Of a stretch of DNA of 64,000 bases, positions 55,728 to 64,000 are shown piece after piece. The stretch comes from Rummeliibacillus sp. POC4. GTDB lineage: Bacteria > Bacillota > Bacilli > Bacillales_A > Planococcaceae. How positions within the stretch are numbered: position 1 is the first letter of the stretch; each line of letters begins with the position of its first letter. Below the pieces are notes generated by a model. That model was not told the DNA's origin. It ran no database searches and saw only the letters and a list, made by a program, of their open reading frames with translations. The DNA lies in the NCBI RefSeq assembly GCF_003576525.1, contig NZ_QWUA01000011.1, positions 1 through 64,000 on the forward strand, read 5' to 3'. Position numbers and translations under genes: made by a program.

Positions 55728-55756
55728 GTATGATATTTTTTAAATCGCACATTCTA
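55728..55756 (+). promoter_or_regulatory. Sigma-G type promoter of the second SASP gene
   Basis: gtatg (55728-55732), 17-nt spacer, cattcta (55750-55756): the same elements and spacing as the first SASP gene. Confidence 0.75.
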
Positions 55757-55779
55757 TATTTACAAAGGAGGTGATTCAC

Positions 55780-55980
55780 ATGTCAAACAATTCAAGAAGC
55801 TCAAATCAATTAGTAGTTCGTGGTGCACAACAAGCTGTTGATCAAATGAAGTACGAAATCGCACAAGAATTTGGAGTGAGTCTTGGAGCAGATGCATCGG
55901 CGCGTGCTAACGGATCCGTTGGCGGAGAAATTACGAAGCGTCTAGTTGCAATGGCTCAACAACAAATGAGCGGAAAATAA
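55780..55980 (+). CDS. Alpha/beta-type small acid-soluble spore protein (second copy)
   Basis: SASP of 66 aa with YEIAQEFGV (GPR site) and [16 protein letters not shown]. The Shine-Dalgarno and first codons are identical to the upstream copy, so this is a tandem duplication. Differences are mainly at the N-terminus (SRSSNQLVV) and C-terminus (MSGK). Own sigma-G promoter and terminator, so independently expressed. Confidence 0.96.
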   Translation: MSNNSRSSNQLVVRGAQQAVDQMKYEIAQEFGVSLGADASARANGSVGGEITKRLVAMAQQQMSGK

Positions 55981-56009
55981 TTAAAAATTAAATAACTAAC
56001 ACCTATAAA

Positions 56010-56056
56010 TAGAAAGCCAAGGGAGAAATTAAAAAATTCTCCCTTGGCTTTTAATG
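56010..56056 (+). terminator. Terminator after the second SASP gene
   Basis: Stem aaagccaagggagaa (56013-56027) / ttctcccttggcttt (56038-56052). Confidence 0.88.
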
Positions 56057-56246
56057 TTTTGTCTGTTCCCTGAATATATTAAATTTGAGTGAAATCCTTT
56101 TATCTTGAAAATAAAAAAATTACTATTGTTCAATTTATTAGTTAAGACCAACTACTAATATTTAGTACTGGTAATTGGTTGTAATGATTCAACACTTTGG
56201 ATATAATTAATGTGAAATGCCAAACGTTATTCAGGGGGGATTTTTT

Positions 56247-57827
56247 ATGAAACGAGAAGATTTAATTGCACCTGAAGAGTACAATTTAGTAGAAGAGATT
56301 GAAAAATTTGCAGTAAATCCAGAGAAAATTGCTATTAAGTTTGAAAATGAGCTTGGCAGTAAAGACTACATTACTTATGACGCTTTAATAAGAAGAGCCA
56401 ATCAAGTGGCGAATGTTTTTGTAAAACATGGTTTGCAAAAAGGGGATGTAGTACTAATTATGGTGCCGCGCTTAATTGATGCCTATATTACATATGTGGC
56501 TGCATTAAAAGCGGGGTTGGTAGTAATTCCAAGTTCTGAAATGTTAAGAGCAAAGGAAATAGATTATCGTTTAGTGCATAGTAATGCAAAGGCAGTAATT
56601 GCTTATGAACCATTTTTAGAACAATTTGATCAAGTGAAAAATTTACAAAATGTTCAACAGTACGTTATTGGACAGGGACATGCCTCATGGATTGAAATGA
56701 TTCAAGAAGCAGAAAAAGAGTCAGAACAGTTTGTAAACGCTAAAACCAAAAGTGAAGATATGGCTTTTTTATCATATACAAGTGGAACAACAGGAAATCC
56801 AAAAGGAGTTGTCCATACTCATGGATGGGCATACGCTCATCTAAAAACCGCTGCGGCTCATTGGCTAGATATCCATGAAGGTGATTTAGTATGGGCAACT
56901 GCTAGTCCGGGATGGCAAAAATGGATTTGGAGTCCATTTTTATCGGTATTGGGAAGTGGAGCAACTGGATTTGTTTACAATGGAAGATTCCATGCAGACA
57001 AATATTTATCATTACTTCAAGAATATCAAATTCAAGTATTATGCTGTACACCTACTGAGTATCGTATAATGGCAAAAGTTGATAATCTATCAGATTATAA
57101 TTTATCTTCTTTACAAAGTGCGGTTTCAGCAGGTGAACCATTAAATGAAGAGGTAATAAAAACTTTCAAAAAGTATTTCAATCTAGATGTTCGTGATGGA
57201 TATGGTCAAACGGAAAATACGTTATTAATTGGAAATTTAAAAGGAGCCCCAACAAAACTTGGAGCAATGGGGAAACCAACACCAGGAAATGTTGTGGATG
57301 TAGTAGACGAAGATGGACAACCTTGCCCTCCAGGAGTAGTTGGGGATATAGCAGTACATCGATCAACCCCTGCACTATTTAAAGAATATTTGAATGATCC
57401 TGAACGTACAGCAAGACAATTCAGAGGGGATTATTATATAACTGGAGATCGTGCAAAAAAAGATGAAGATGGTTATTTCTTCTTCGAGGGGAGAAATGAT
57501 GATATTATCATAAGTTCAGGTTATACTATCGGACCATTTGAAGTAGAGGATGCATTAGTTAAGCATCCAGAAGTTCAAGAATGCGCAGTTGTTGCTAGTC
57601 CACATGAAGTTCGAGGAAATATCGTAAAAGCATTTATTGTCTTAAAAGATGCTTCGAAAGCTTCCAAACAATTAATAAAAGAATTACAGGAACACGCGAA
57701 GAATCTAACTGCACCATATAAATATCCTAGAGCGATAGAGTTTGTAAATAGCTTACCAAAAACGTCATCAGGTAAAATACGTAGAATGGAATTACGTGAA
57801 AAGGAAAAAAATAAGATCAATATTTAA
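56247..57827 (+). CDS. ytcI: AMP-forming acyl-CoA synthetase (YtcI/MACS type)
   Basis: ANL-superfamily ligase of 526 aa activating a carboxylate with ATP and CoA. Motifs: P-loop YTSGTTGNPKG, A5 DGYGQTE, A7 YITGDRAKKDEDGYFFFEGRNDD, and the catalytic lysine in LPKTSSGKIRR (A10). The A10 sequence fits PX4GK, the motif acetylated by AcuA/Pat enzymes in acyl-CoA ligases. Closest family looks like medium-chain or acetyl-CoA synthetase-like YtcI; the acid is unknown. ATG 56247 follows agggggga. Confidence 0.9.
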   Translation: MKREDLIAPEEYNLVEEIEKFAVNPEKIAIKFENELGSKDYITYDALIRRANQVANVFVKHGLQKGDVVLIMVPRLIDAYITYVAALKAGLVVIPSSEMLRAKEIDYRLVHSNAKAVIAYEPFLEQFDQVKNLQNVQQYVIGQGHASWIEMIQEAEKESEQFVNAKTKSEDMAFLSYTSGTTGNPKGVVHTHGWAYAHLKTAAAHWLDIHEGDLVWATASPGWQKWIWSPFLSVLGSGATGFVYNGRFHADKYLSLLQEYQIQVLCCTPTEYRIMAKVDNLSDYNLSSLQSAVSAGEPLNEEVIKTFKKYFNLDVRDGYGQTENTLLIGNLKGAPTKLGAMGKPTPGNVVDVVDEDGQPCPPGVVGDIAVHRSTPALFKEYLNDPERTARQFRGDYYITGDRAKKDEDGYFFFEGRNDDIIISSGYTIGPFEVEDALVKHPEVQECAVVASPHEVRGNIVKAFIVLKDASKASKQLIKELQEHAKNLTAPYKYPRAIEFVNSLPKTSSGKIRRMELREKEKNKINI

Positions 57828-57871
57828 TTGGCTACTAGGAAAAACTCTTATATGAATAAGATTAATACAGA

Positions 57872-57900
57872 TAGGTCACCAATTTGGGTGGCCTTTTTAT
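57872..57900 (+). terminator. Terminator after ytcI
   Basis: Stem aggtcacc / gggtggcct (57873-57893) followed by ttttt. Confidence 0.75.
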
Positions 57901-58040
57901 ATGAATCAAAATAATAATGTACGAGATAGTGAGGGGAGTTTGCTTAACATAAAATGTTAGAACAATTTCTTTCATATTTACATTCATTAGTTGAAAAATT
58001 ATAATTGGGGGATAGGTGTATTAGAAATTGAGGTGGGAAT

Positions 58041-58961
58041 GTGCAAGATGAGAAAAAAGGAATACTTGCATCAATAGGAGCATATTTTTTATGGGGTCTT
58101 TTCCCTATTTATTGGAAAGTGATTGAACATGTTTCTAGTGAAGAAATTTTAGCAAGCAGAGTAATTTGGTCATTTGTTTTAACGTTAATATTTGTAGTGT
58201 TATTGAAGCAACGAAAAGTATTAGTATCAGATTTTAAAGCATTATGGCATAATCAAAGATCGTTTTGGTTACTCTTTATTGCTGCCTATTTAGTTTCGAT
58301 TAACTGGTTTATCTATATTTGGGCAGTGAACCATAACCATATAGTACAAACAAGTTTAGGATATTATATGAATCCTATAATTTCGATTCTTTTAGGTATT
58401 ATTTTCTTAAAAGAAAGATTATCAAAATATCAAATTGTTGCGTTTTTGTTTGCAATAATTGGAGTTCTAATCTTATTTGTTTCATATGGACAAATCCCTT
58501 GGGTTGCTATTGGATTAGCATTGAGTTTTGGTATATACGGTTTATTGAAAAAACAAATTGTTTTAGATGCAACTCGGGGCTTAGTCATTGAAACGATGTT
58601 TATATTGCCTGTTGCGTTAATGTATTATATTTATCTTTATTTCCAGGGAAATATGTCGTTTTTACATGTCGATTTAAAGACGAATTTGTTTTTAATTGGC
58701 ACTGGAATTGTGACGGCTATCCCTCTTATTTTATTTGCAACAGGGGCTCAAAATATTCCTTTATACTTAGTGGGCTTTATACAATATATTTCACCGACAA
58801 TGACGTTAATCTTAGGTGTTGTCGTTTATCATGAATCATTTGGAGGAACTGAGTTAGTTTCATTTTCATTTATATGGTTAGCTTTAATGATTTTTTCAAT
58901 TTCTACTATAGTAGAAGTGAAAAAATCACACAGAATTCATGAAAAGCATGAAACGTTTTGA
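58041..58961 (+). CDS. rarD: RarD family EamA transporter
   Basis: Ten-helix membrane protein of 306 aa in the drug/metabolite transporter superfamily, RarD branch, with the typical start KGILASIGAYFLWGLFPIYWKVIEHVSSEEILASRVIWS. The substrate of the branch is not established (named for chloramphenicol sensitivity). GTG start at 58041 after gaggtggg. Lies upstream of sppA but with its own spacing. Confidence 0.92.
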   Translation: MQDEKKGILASIGAYFLWGLFPIYWKVIEHVSSEEILASRVIWSFVLTLIFVVLLKQRKVLVSDFKALWHNQRSFWLLFIAAYLVSINWFIYIWAVNHNHIVQTSLGYYMNPIISILLGIIFLKERLSKYQIVAFLFAIIGVLILFVSYGQIPWVAIGLALSFGIYGLLKKQIVLDATRGLVIETMFILPVALMYYIYLYFQGNMSFLHVDLKTNLFLIGTGIVTAIPLILFATGAQNIPLYLVGFIQYISPTMTLILGVVVYHESFGGTELVSFSFIWLALMIFSISTIVEVKKSHRIHEKHETF

Positions 58962-59005
58962 AATCTTAATCGTATAAATAAATGGAACAAAAAGGAGGAA
59001 GATTA

Positions 59006-60016
59006 ATGACAGCAAAACGATGGATTGCTTTGGCAATCGCAGCAATATTAATAGTCGTTTCTACATTTACAACAATATTTTGGTCATTTGTTAAATCAGA
59101 TATTAAGAAAGAGATTAATTCTGCGTTTAATATGGATGCTACATATAATACAAAGGTTATAAAACAAGGAGATATGGGGAAAAAGGTAGCCGTTTTAACA
59201 GTAAACGGGACTATTCAGGATACTGGAGAAACGACTTCTTTATTTAATTCCGAAACGTACAATCACCAATTTTTCATAAAGCAGTTAGATGAAATTTTAG
59301 ATGACTCTAATGTAAAAGGTGTACTTTTGAAAGTCAATTCTCCTGGTGGAGGTACGAACGAATCAAAACAAATTTATGAAAAACTAGAGCAAATAAAAAA
59401 GGAACGGAATATACCTATATATGTTTCGATGGGATCTATGGCCGCTTCTGGAGGATACTACATTTCTGCCCCTGCAGATCAAATATTTGCTGATGAAGAA
59501 ACAATTACAGGATCTATTGGTGTAATCATGCAAGGAATGGATTATAGTAAACTAGCTAAAAAATATGGTATTGAATTTAATACTATCAAAACTGGACCGT
59601 ATAAAGATATTTTAAATGGTTCAAGAGAAATGACTGCAGCAGAACGTAAATTATTGCAAGACATGGTGAATGATTCGTATGAACGATTTGTTAATGTGGT
59701 AGCTGATGGACGTGGCATGTCTAAAAAAGAAGTAAGAGAAATTGCGGATGGTCGCATTATGAATGGCTCACAAGCTGTGGATGCGGGACTGGTCGATAAA
59801 CTAGGGTATAGCGAAGACGCGCTTCAAGCTCTTTTGAAAGACAATGATCTTGAAGGGGCAGAAGTTTATGAATATAAAGAGCAAGGTGATTGGTCATCAC
59901 TTTTATCTTCTAAGGTAAATACATTAGTTGGTAGTTCAGCCGAAAAAGAGGCTATAACCAAATTGTTAACCAAAAATAGTGCACCTCGTATGATGTATTT
60001 GTATGGTGAAGAATAA
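59006..60016 (+). CDS. sppA: Signal peptide peptidase SppA
   Basis: Membrane-anchored serine protease of 336 aa that degrades leftover signal peptides. One N-terminal transmembrane helix (about 6-28); the nucleophile serine is in SMAASGGYYIS and the base lysine in KTGPYKDI, as in B. subtilis SppA. SPGGGTNESKQIYE is also typical. ATG 59006 after aaaggagga. Followed 14 nt later by yteJ, as in B. subtilis. Confidence 0.94.
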   Translation: MTAKRWIALAIAAILIVVSTFTTIFWSFVKSDIKKEINSAFNMDATYNTKVIKQGDMGKKVAVLTVNGTIQDTGETTSLFNSETYNHQFFIKQLDEILDDSNVKGVLLKVNSPGGGTNESKQIYEKLEQIKKERNIPIYVSMGSMAASGGYYISAPADQIFADEETITGSIGVIMQGMDYSKLAKKYGIEFNTIKTGPYKDILNGSREMTAAERKLLQDMVNDSYERFVNVVADGRGMSKKEVREIADGRIMNGSQAVDAGLVDKLGYSEDALQALLKDNDLEGAEVYEYKEQGDWSSLLSSKVNTLVGSSAEKEAITKLLTKNSAPRMMYLYGEE

Positions 60017-60030
60017 GGAGGGCTAGAAAG

Positions 60031-60579
60031 ATGGCAGAAACAGTTAATGTTAGAGCACTAAGCCCAGAACCAATGCAAATAAAAAAAGTAAAAGATTACC
60101 GATTGAAGACAGCAGGATTTTGGACTAGATTTTGGGCATATTTGATTGATTTAATCGTTATCTCTTCTCTAACGTCAATATTAGTAAAACCTTTATTTTT
60201 GTTAATCGGTTGGGAGGATTTAGAAATTCTTCATCTTTCCCTTTATGGATCAGTTACTAGTTTTATATTTTATATCTATTTTGTTTTAATGACGAAACTC
60301 TGGGGACAGACTATAGGGAAAATGGCGCTTGGTATTCGAGTTGTTTCTGAAAACCAAAAGCCTTTAACTTGGGGAACTGTGCTCTTCCGTGAATGTATTG
60401 GTCGAATTATATCGGTTACAGTTAAAATTCTTTATATAATTGTTGCGTTCACCCCATGTAATAAGGCAATTCATGACTATATTGCAGATACAATAGTTGT
60501 GCATGAAAATACATTTGAGGAAAGAGAAAAAGAAATCGCGGTAGAAATTAAACAGGAACAAAAAGAAACGGAATTTTAA
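60031..60579 (+). CDS. yteJ: RDD family membrane protein YteJ
   Basis: Protein of 182 aa with the RDD domain: FWTRFWAYLIDLIVISSL (family Arg and Asp residues), three or so transmembrane helices, and GQTIGKMALGIRVV. In B. subtilis SppA and YteJ act together in lantibiotic resistance, with YteJ inhibiting SppA; the pairing is preserved here. Ribosome binding site aaggaggg. Confidence 0.92.
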   Translation: MAETVNVRALSPEPMQIKKVKDYRLKTAGFWTRFWAYLIDLIVISSLTSILVKPLFLLIGWEDLEILHLSLYGSVTSFIFYIYFVLMTKLWGQTIGKMALGIRVVSENQKPLTWGTVLFRECIGRIISVTVKILYIIVAFTPCNKAIHDYIADTIVVHENTFEEREKEIAVEIKQEQKETEF

Positions 60580-60677
60580 GAAAATTAATCAGAAAATACA
60601 ATTCAAAACAAACATAAGGCGTGAAAGTTGCAAGGGCGAGAAAGATTCAAGTAATATTGTTTAGAGGAGGCGTTGAA

Positions 60678-61184
60678 ATGGTACAAGTAACATTTATTAA
60701 CAACCCAGTAACATTAGTCGGACCAGAAATTAAAGTAGGTGACAAAGCACCTGATTTTACTGTATTATCTACAGACTTAACAGAAAAACATTTATCTGAT
60801 TTTGAAGGTAAAACTGTTTTAATTAGTGTTGTTCCATCATTAGACACAGGTGTATGTGATGCACAAACACGTCGTTTTAATGAGGAAGCTACTGCATTAG
60901 GAGAAGATGTTGTAATCTTAACAATTTCATGTGATCTTCCTTTTGCGCAAAAACGTTGGTGCGGTGCAAATGGCATCGAAAACGTCCACACTTTATCAGA
61001 TCATCGTGACTTATCATTTGGAGATGCATATGGTGTCCATATGAAAGAATTACGTTTACTTGCTCGTTCTGTCTTTGTTATTGATAAAGATGGCAAAGTT
61101 TCTTATGTTGAGTATGTATCTGAAGGTACAAACCATCCGGATTATGATAGCGCATTAGCTGCTGTTAAATCACTTACTAAATAA
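60678..61184 (+). CDS. tpx: Thiol peroxidase Tpx
   Basis: Atypical 2-Cys peroxiredoxin of 168 aa. Peroxidatic C60 in [18 protein letters not shown] and resolving C95 in [14 protein letters not shown]. Reduces H2O2 and alkyl hydroperoxides using thioredoxin. ATG 60678 after agaggagg gives [13 protein letters not shown]; the upstream extension lacks support. Precedes ytxK as in B. subtilis. Confidence 0.95.
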   Translation: MVQVTFINNPVTLVGPEIKVGDKAPDFTVLSTDLTEKHLSDFEGKTVLISVVPSLDTGVCDAQTRRFNEEATALGEDVVILTISCDLPFAQKRWCGANGIENVHTLSDHRDLSFGDAYGVHMKELRLLARSVFVIDKDGKVSYVEYVSEGTNHPDYDSALAAVKSLTK

Positions 61185-61210
61185 GTTAACTTGATGTCAG
61201 GAAATAATAT

Positions 61211-61246
61211 GAAACCCACTCGAGTAGGATTGAGTGGGTTTCAGTT
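61211..61246 (+). terminator. Terminator between tpx and ytxK
   Basis: Stem aaacccactcga / ttgagtgggttt within 61212-61241, then cagtttt; it ends just before the ytxK ribosome binding site. Confidence 0.75.
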
Positions 61247-61261
61247 TTGAGGGAGAAAAAA

Positions 61262-62203
61262 ATGGAAACTATTGAAAAATTATTTTCTTTTATCGATGAA
61301 TATTCAGAAGAAGTGGCAAAAGAACATAATATTACTTACTTAGAAGGTGTTCTTGAAACATTAAATACATGGTTAGATGGAGATAGAAAACCTAGTATTA
61401 ACGAACTTTCTAAAGAGGAAATTCGTAAGGCCATCCAGTTGGCAATTTTAAAGGGAATGCGTAAAAGTGCACAGCCTAATCACCAAATGACGCCAGATTC
61501 ACTTGGGCTATTATTAGGCTATTTTGTTGAACAATTTTACGAAAAGGAATTCAAATCTGATGAGAAAATTACTGTGCTAGACCCAGCAATTGGTACAGGG
61601 AATTTATTATTAACAGTTATGAATTTAGTAGGAGATAAAATTGAAGGAACCGGCGTAGAAATTGATGACTTGTTAATTCAACTTGCAGCTGCATCAGGCG
61701 AATTAGAAAAGCAACCTATTTCTTTGTATTGCCAAGATGCATTAGAAAATTTATTGATTGATCCAGTTGATGCCGTAATTTGTGATTTGCCGGTTGGATA
61801 TTATCCGAATGATGAAGTTGCAAAGCAATATGAGGTCAAATCATCTGAAGGGATGACATATGCTCATCATTTATTTATTGAACAATCATTAAAATATGTA
61901 AAAGATGGCGGTTACCTTTTCTTTTTAGTACCAGACCATATATTTGAGTCTGAACAATCTTCTATTTTAAACAAATTAATCACTTCAAAAGCTTGGATAC
62001 AAGCAGTCGTACAATTACCTGAAGAGCTATTTTCAAACAAAGCACATGCAAAAAGCTTATTTATATTGCAAAAGAAAAATGATACAGGTGAAGCAGTAAA
62101 AGAAGTATTGCTTGCAAGAGTTCCTAATATGAAAAACATAAAAGCATTAGAACTTTTCTTTGCAAAAGTTAGAAAATGGAAAAAAGAACAAAAGAAATTT
62201 TAA
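61262..62203 (+). CDS. ytxK: YtxK, class I SAM-dependent methyltransferase (N6-adenine type fold)
   Basis: Protein of 313 aa with the Rossmann SAM site VLDPAIGTGNLLLTVMN and GTGVEIDDLL, resembling the HsdM/N6-adenine DNA methyltransferase fold. In place of the catalytic N/D-P-P-Y it has CDLPVGYYP, as in other YtxK proteins, so DNA adenine methylation is uncertain. No target recognition domain. ATG 61262 after gagggag. The usual downstream ackA is not here. Confidence 0.88.
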   Translation: METIEKLFSFIDEYSEEVAKEHNITYLEGVLETLNTWLDGDRKPSINELSKEEIRKAIQLAILKGMRKSAQPNHQMTPDSLGLLLGYFVEQFYEKEFKSDEKITVLDPAIGTGNLLLTVMNLVGDKIEGTGVEIDDLLIQLAAASGELEKQPISLYCQDALENLLIDPVDAVICDLPVGYYPNDEVAKQYEVKSSEGMTYAHHLFIEQSLKYVKDGGYLFFLVPDHIFESEQSSILNKLITSKAWIQAVVQLPEELFSNKAHAKSLFILQKKNDTGEAVKEVLLARVPNMKNIKALELFFAKVRKWKKEQKKF

Positions 62204-62239
62204 CAGAAGAATGTTTCCGTTTATTGTTAAATACCGACG

Positions 62240-62286
62240 TAATAAAAGCTTACAGACAATGTAACATGATCTGTAAGCTTTTATTA
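62240..62286 (+). terminator. Terminator after ytxK
   Basis: 16-bp stem aataaaagcttacaga (62241-62256) / tctgtaagcttttatt (62270-62285). Confidence 0.88.
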
Positions 62287-62308
62287 TGTTCGAAATATAA
62301 AATGTAAA

Positions 62309-62340
62309 GAAAACCCACTCCAATTATGAAGTGGGTTATC
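62309..62340 (-). terminator. Terminator after the universal stress gene
   Basis: Stem aacccact (62312-62319) / agtgggtt (62330-62337); on the minus strand followed by ttcttta. Confidence 0.7.
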
Positions 62341-62344
62341 AAAC

Positions 62345-62803
62345 TTATTTTTCTTCAATAACTGAATCTGTACGAACAACAAGCACATCGCATTTAGCAG
62401 AACGTACAATACTTTCAGAAACACTACCGATTAAGAATCTTTCTACAGCATTAAGTCCAGTAGCACCACAGATGATTAAATCTGCTTCTACTTTTTTAGA
62501 CACTTCTCTTGTAATAATTGTTTTAGGTGATCCGTATTCAATTAATACGTTTACATTTTTAACGCCTGCAGCTTCTGCTTCTTTTTTGTAGCCTTCTAGC
62601 AATTCTTCAGCGAACTCTTGTGCACGTTCTTGGATGGAACGATCATAAGCTTCAATAGCGGCAAATGAACGAGTGTCAATAATATTAACTAAGTTAAGAG
62701 TTGATTTGTTACGATTTGCTACGGCAATTGCTTTCTTAAATGCATATTCCGCTTCTTTTGAGCCATCTACTGCAACAACAATATTATTATAAGTTAATGC
62801 CAT
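62345..62803 (-). CDS. Universal stress protein (UspA family)
   Basis: Protein of 152 aa with the ATP-binding UspA signature GATGLNAVERFLIGSVSESIV (G-2x-G-9x-G-S) and the N-terminal NIVVAVDGSKEAEYAF. It probably binds ATP and is induced by starvation or stress. Good aaggagga site; divergent from ald. Confidence 0.94.
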   Translation of the reverse strand: MALTYNNIVVAVDGSKEAEYAFKKAIAVANRNKSTLNLVNIIDTRSFAAIEAYDRSIQERAQEFAEELLEGYKKEAEAAGVKNVNVLIEYGSPKTIITREVSKKVEADLIICGATGLNAVERFLIGSVSESIVRSAKCDVLVVRTDSVIEEK

Positions 62804-63099
62804 AATAAATTCCTCCTTTATATAAATCCATTATAACATTTTTGTTTAATAAATACTTCCTCATTTTCCAAGTTCGAAAATTCGTAATATCTTATAATGC
62901 TATGAAAACAGAGGGGTTATGAAGGATTTAAGAGATTTATAATTTCCAATATGTTCATAGTGTTATCCTAAAAAAAGAAATTTTCTAAATTATTAACAAA
63001 TTGATTTTGAAATCTGATACAATGAACTTGTTTTTATGTTGTCACAAGATTATACATAAAAAACAATCAATTACTTTTTTACACTTGAGGAGGATGGGT

Positions 63100-64000
63100 A
63101 TGAAAATTGGTGTTCCAAAGGAGATTAAAAACAACGAAAACCGTGTGGCAATGACGCCCGCTGGTGTGGTGAACTTAGCAATGTTTGGACACGAGGTATT
63201 TATTGAAACAGGTGCCGGTCTAGGTTCTGGCTTTACAGATGAAGATTACAAACTAGCAGGGGCAAAAATAGTCTCTACAGCAAGTGAAGCTTGGAAGCAA
63301 GAAATGGTTATGAAGGTGAAAGAACCGATTACTTCAGAATACGATTATTTTTTTGAAGGTCAAATTCTTTTCACTTATTTACATTTAGCGCCTGAGCCTG
63401 AACTAACTCAAGCTCTGCTAGATAAAAAAGTAGTTGCAATTGCATATGAAACTGTACAATTACCAAATCGTACTTTACCATTATTGACTCCTATGAGTGA
63501 AGTGGCAGGAAGAATGGCCACACAAATTGGTGCTCAATATTTAGAGAAGCAAGAAGGCGGTAAAGGTATTTTACTTGGTGGCGTGTCAGGGGTGCCGCGT
63601 GCAAAAGTAACAATTATTGGTGGGGGTATGGCAGGAGCTAATGCTGCAAAAGTTGCAATTGGTATGGGCGCTGAAGTAACGATTATAGATTTAAGTCCAG
63701 AGAGATTGCGTCAATTAGATGACCAATTTGGCAATGATGTCCAAACATTAATGTCTAACCCATACAATATCGCTGAATCTGTAAAAAATTCTGATTTAGT
63801 TATTGGTGCTGTACTAATTCCGGGAGCAAAAGCACCAAAATTAGTAACAGAAGAAATGATAAAATCTATGTCTCCAGGTTCTGTAGTTGTCGATATTGCG
63901 ATTGACCAAGGTGGTATTTTTGAGACATCTGACCGCATAACTACGCATGATAATCCAACATATATAAAACATGGTGTTGTTCATTATGCAGTAGCGAATA
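63100..64000 (+). CDS. ald: Alanine dehydrogenase (5' part, cut by window end)
   Basis: First 300 codons of alanine dehydrogenase (family about 370 aa), which interconverts L-alanine and pyruvate + ammonia with NAD. It begins [20 protein letters not shown]; active-site lysine in MKVKEP (about 75), histidine in YLHLAPEP (about 96), and the NAD loop [16 protein letters not shown] 63100 follows gaggagg. In sporeformers it is induced by alanine and during sporulation or germination. The frame has no stop before the end of the window. Confidence 0.95.
   Translation, partial: MKIGVPKEIKNNENRVAMTPAGVVNLAMFGHEVFIETGAGLGSGFTDEDYKLAGAKIVSTASEAWKQEMVMKVKEPITSEYDYFFEGQILFTYLHLAPEPELTQALLDKKVVAIAYETVQLPNRTLPLLTPMSEVAGRMATQIGAQYLEKQEGGKGILLGGVSGVPRAKVTIIGGGMAGANAAKVAIGMGAEVTIIDLSPERLRQLDDQFGNDVQTLMSNPYNIAESVKNSDLVIGAVLIPGAKAPKLVTEEMIKSMSPGSVVVDIAIDQGGIFETSDRITTHDNPTYIKHGVVHYAVAN

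Noticed and set aside
61262-62203. YtxK as the partner methyltransferase of the endonuclease at 5.7 kb
   Set aside because: It is 54 kb away, belongs to the conserved backbone next to tpx, and lacks both the standard catalytic motif and a target recognition domain.

Overview
The window is a low-GC Gram-positive chromosome segment from an endospore former of the order Bacillales. Gene content and order follow the Bacillus subtilis 'ytx/yts/acu' chromosome arm (murJ–ytzG, pepV, trmB, ytnP, ytoP, ytpPQR–sftA–murC–ytxGH, aroA–ccpA–acuCBA, tyrS, rpsD, ytrP–ytsP–hisJ, ezrA–nifZ–thiI, ssp genes, ytcI, sppA–yteJ–tpx–ytxK, ald). Two alpha/beta-type SASP genes with sigma-G type promoters and a cotD gene show sporulation. 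The arrangement and the added genes (NERD-like protein, FtsA-like protein with beta-grasp tail) suggest Planococcaceae (Lysinibacillus/Ureibacillus/Viridibacillus type) rather than Bacillus proper; this is inference, because no rRNA gene is present.

Layout. 1–3.4 kb: a two-component system, a membrane polysaccharide deacetylase and a DedA protein in one tight operon (cell-envelope theme). 3.7–7.4 kb: an accessory pocket with an MGDG-synthase-like glycosyltransferase, an unknown protein, and a probable AlwI/BstNBI-type restriction endonuclease coupled to an 87-residue protein, with no methyltransferase beside them. 7.7–19.5 kb: flavoprotein YtfP, MurJ, an rRNA pseudouridine synthase, a structured GC-rich intergenic repeat, YtzE, PepV, a duplicated beta-helix surface protein, D-amino acid transaminase, a NERD-like protein and TrmB. 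19.9–32.1 kb: YtnP, YtzB, YtoP, a DUF84 NTPase, a lipoprotein, YtpP/Q/R, SftA with a hexapeptide-repeat linker, MurC and YtxG/H. 32.3–42.4 kb: FtsA-like protein, AroA(Q), CcpA, AcuC/B/A, and a class A penicillin-binding protein split by an in-frame stop at a 14-A tract.

42.8–47.3 kb: Tyr T-box and tyrS, a glutaredoxin-like gene divergent from a CstR-type persulfide sensor plus rhodanese, cotD, and rpsD with its leader. 47.6–64 kb: a GAF–GGDEF protein, free-methionine-sulfoxide reductase, HisJ, EzrA, NifZ–ThiI (tRNA thiolation), twin SASP genes, an AMP-forming acyl-CoA ligase, RarD, SppA–YteJ, Tpx, YtxK, a universal stress protein and the 5' part of ald, cut by the window end.

Genes that probably work together: MurJ, MurC, the class A PBP and D-amino acid transaminase in peptidoglycan synthesis; EzrA, SftA and perhaps the FtsA-like protein in division; NifZ with ThiI; CstR with rhodanese and possibly the glutaredoxin; AcuA/AcuC with an AMP-forming ligase carrying a PX4GK acetylation-type motif. 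The best candidates for something undescribed are the restriction-type gene pair without a methyltransferase, the structured element at 11.5 kb, the broken PBP, the FtsA/beta-grasp fusion and the tandem beta-helix protein. Names rest on remembered family features and motifs; no database search was possible.
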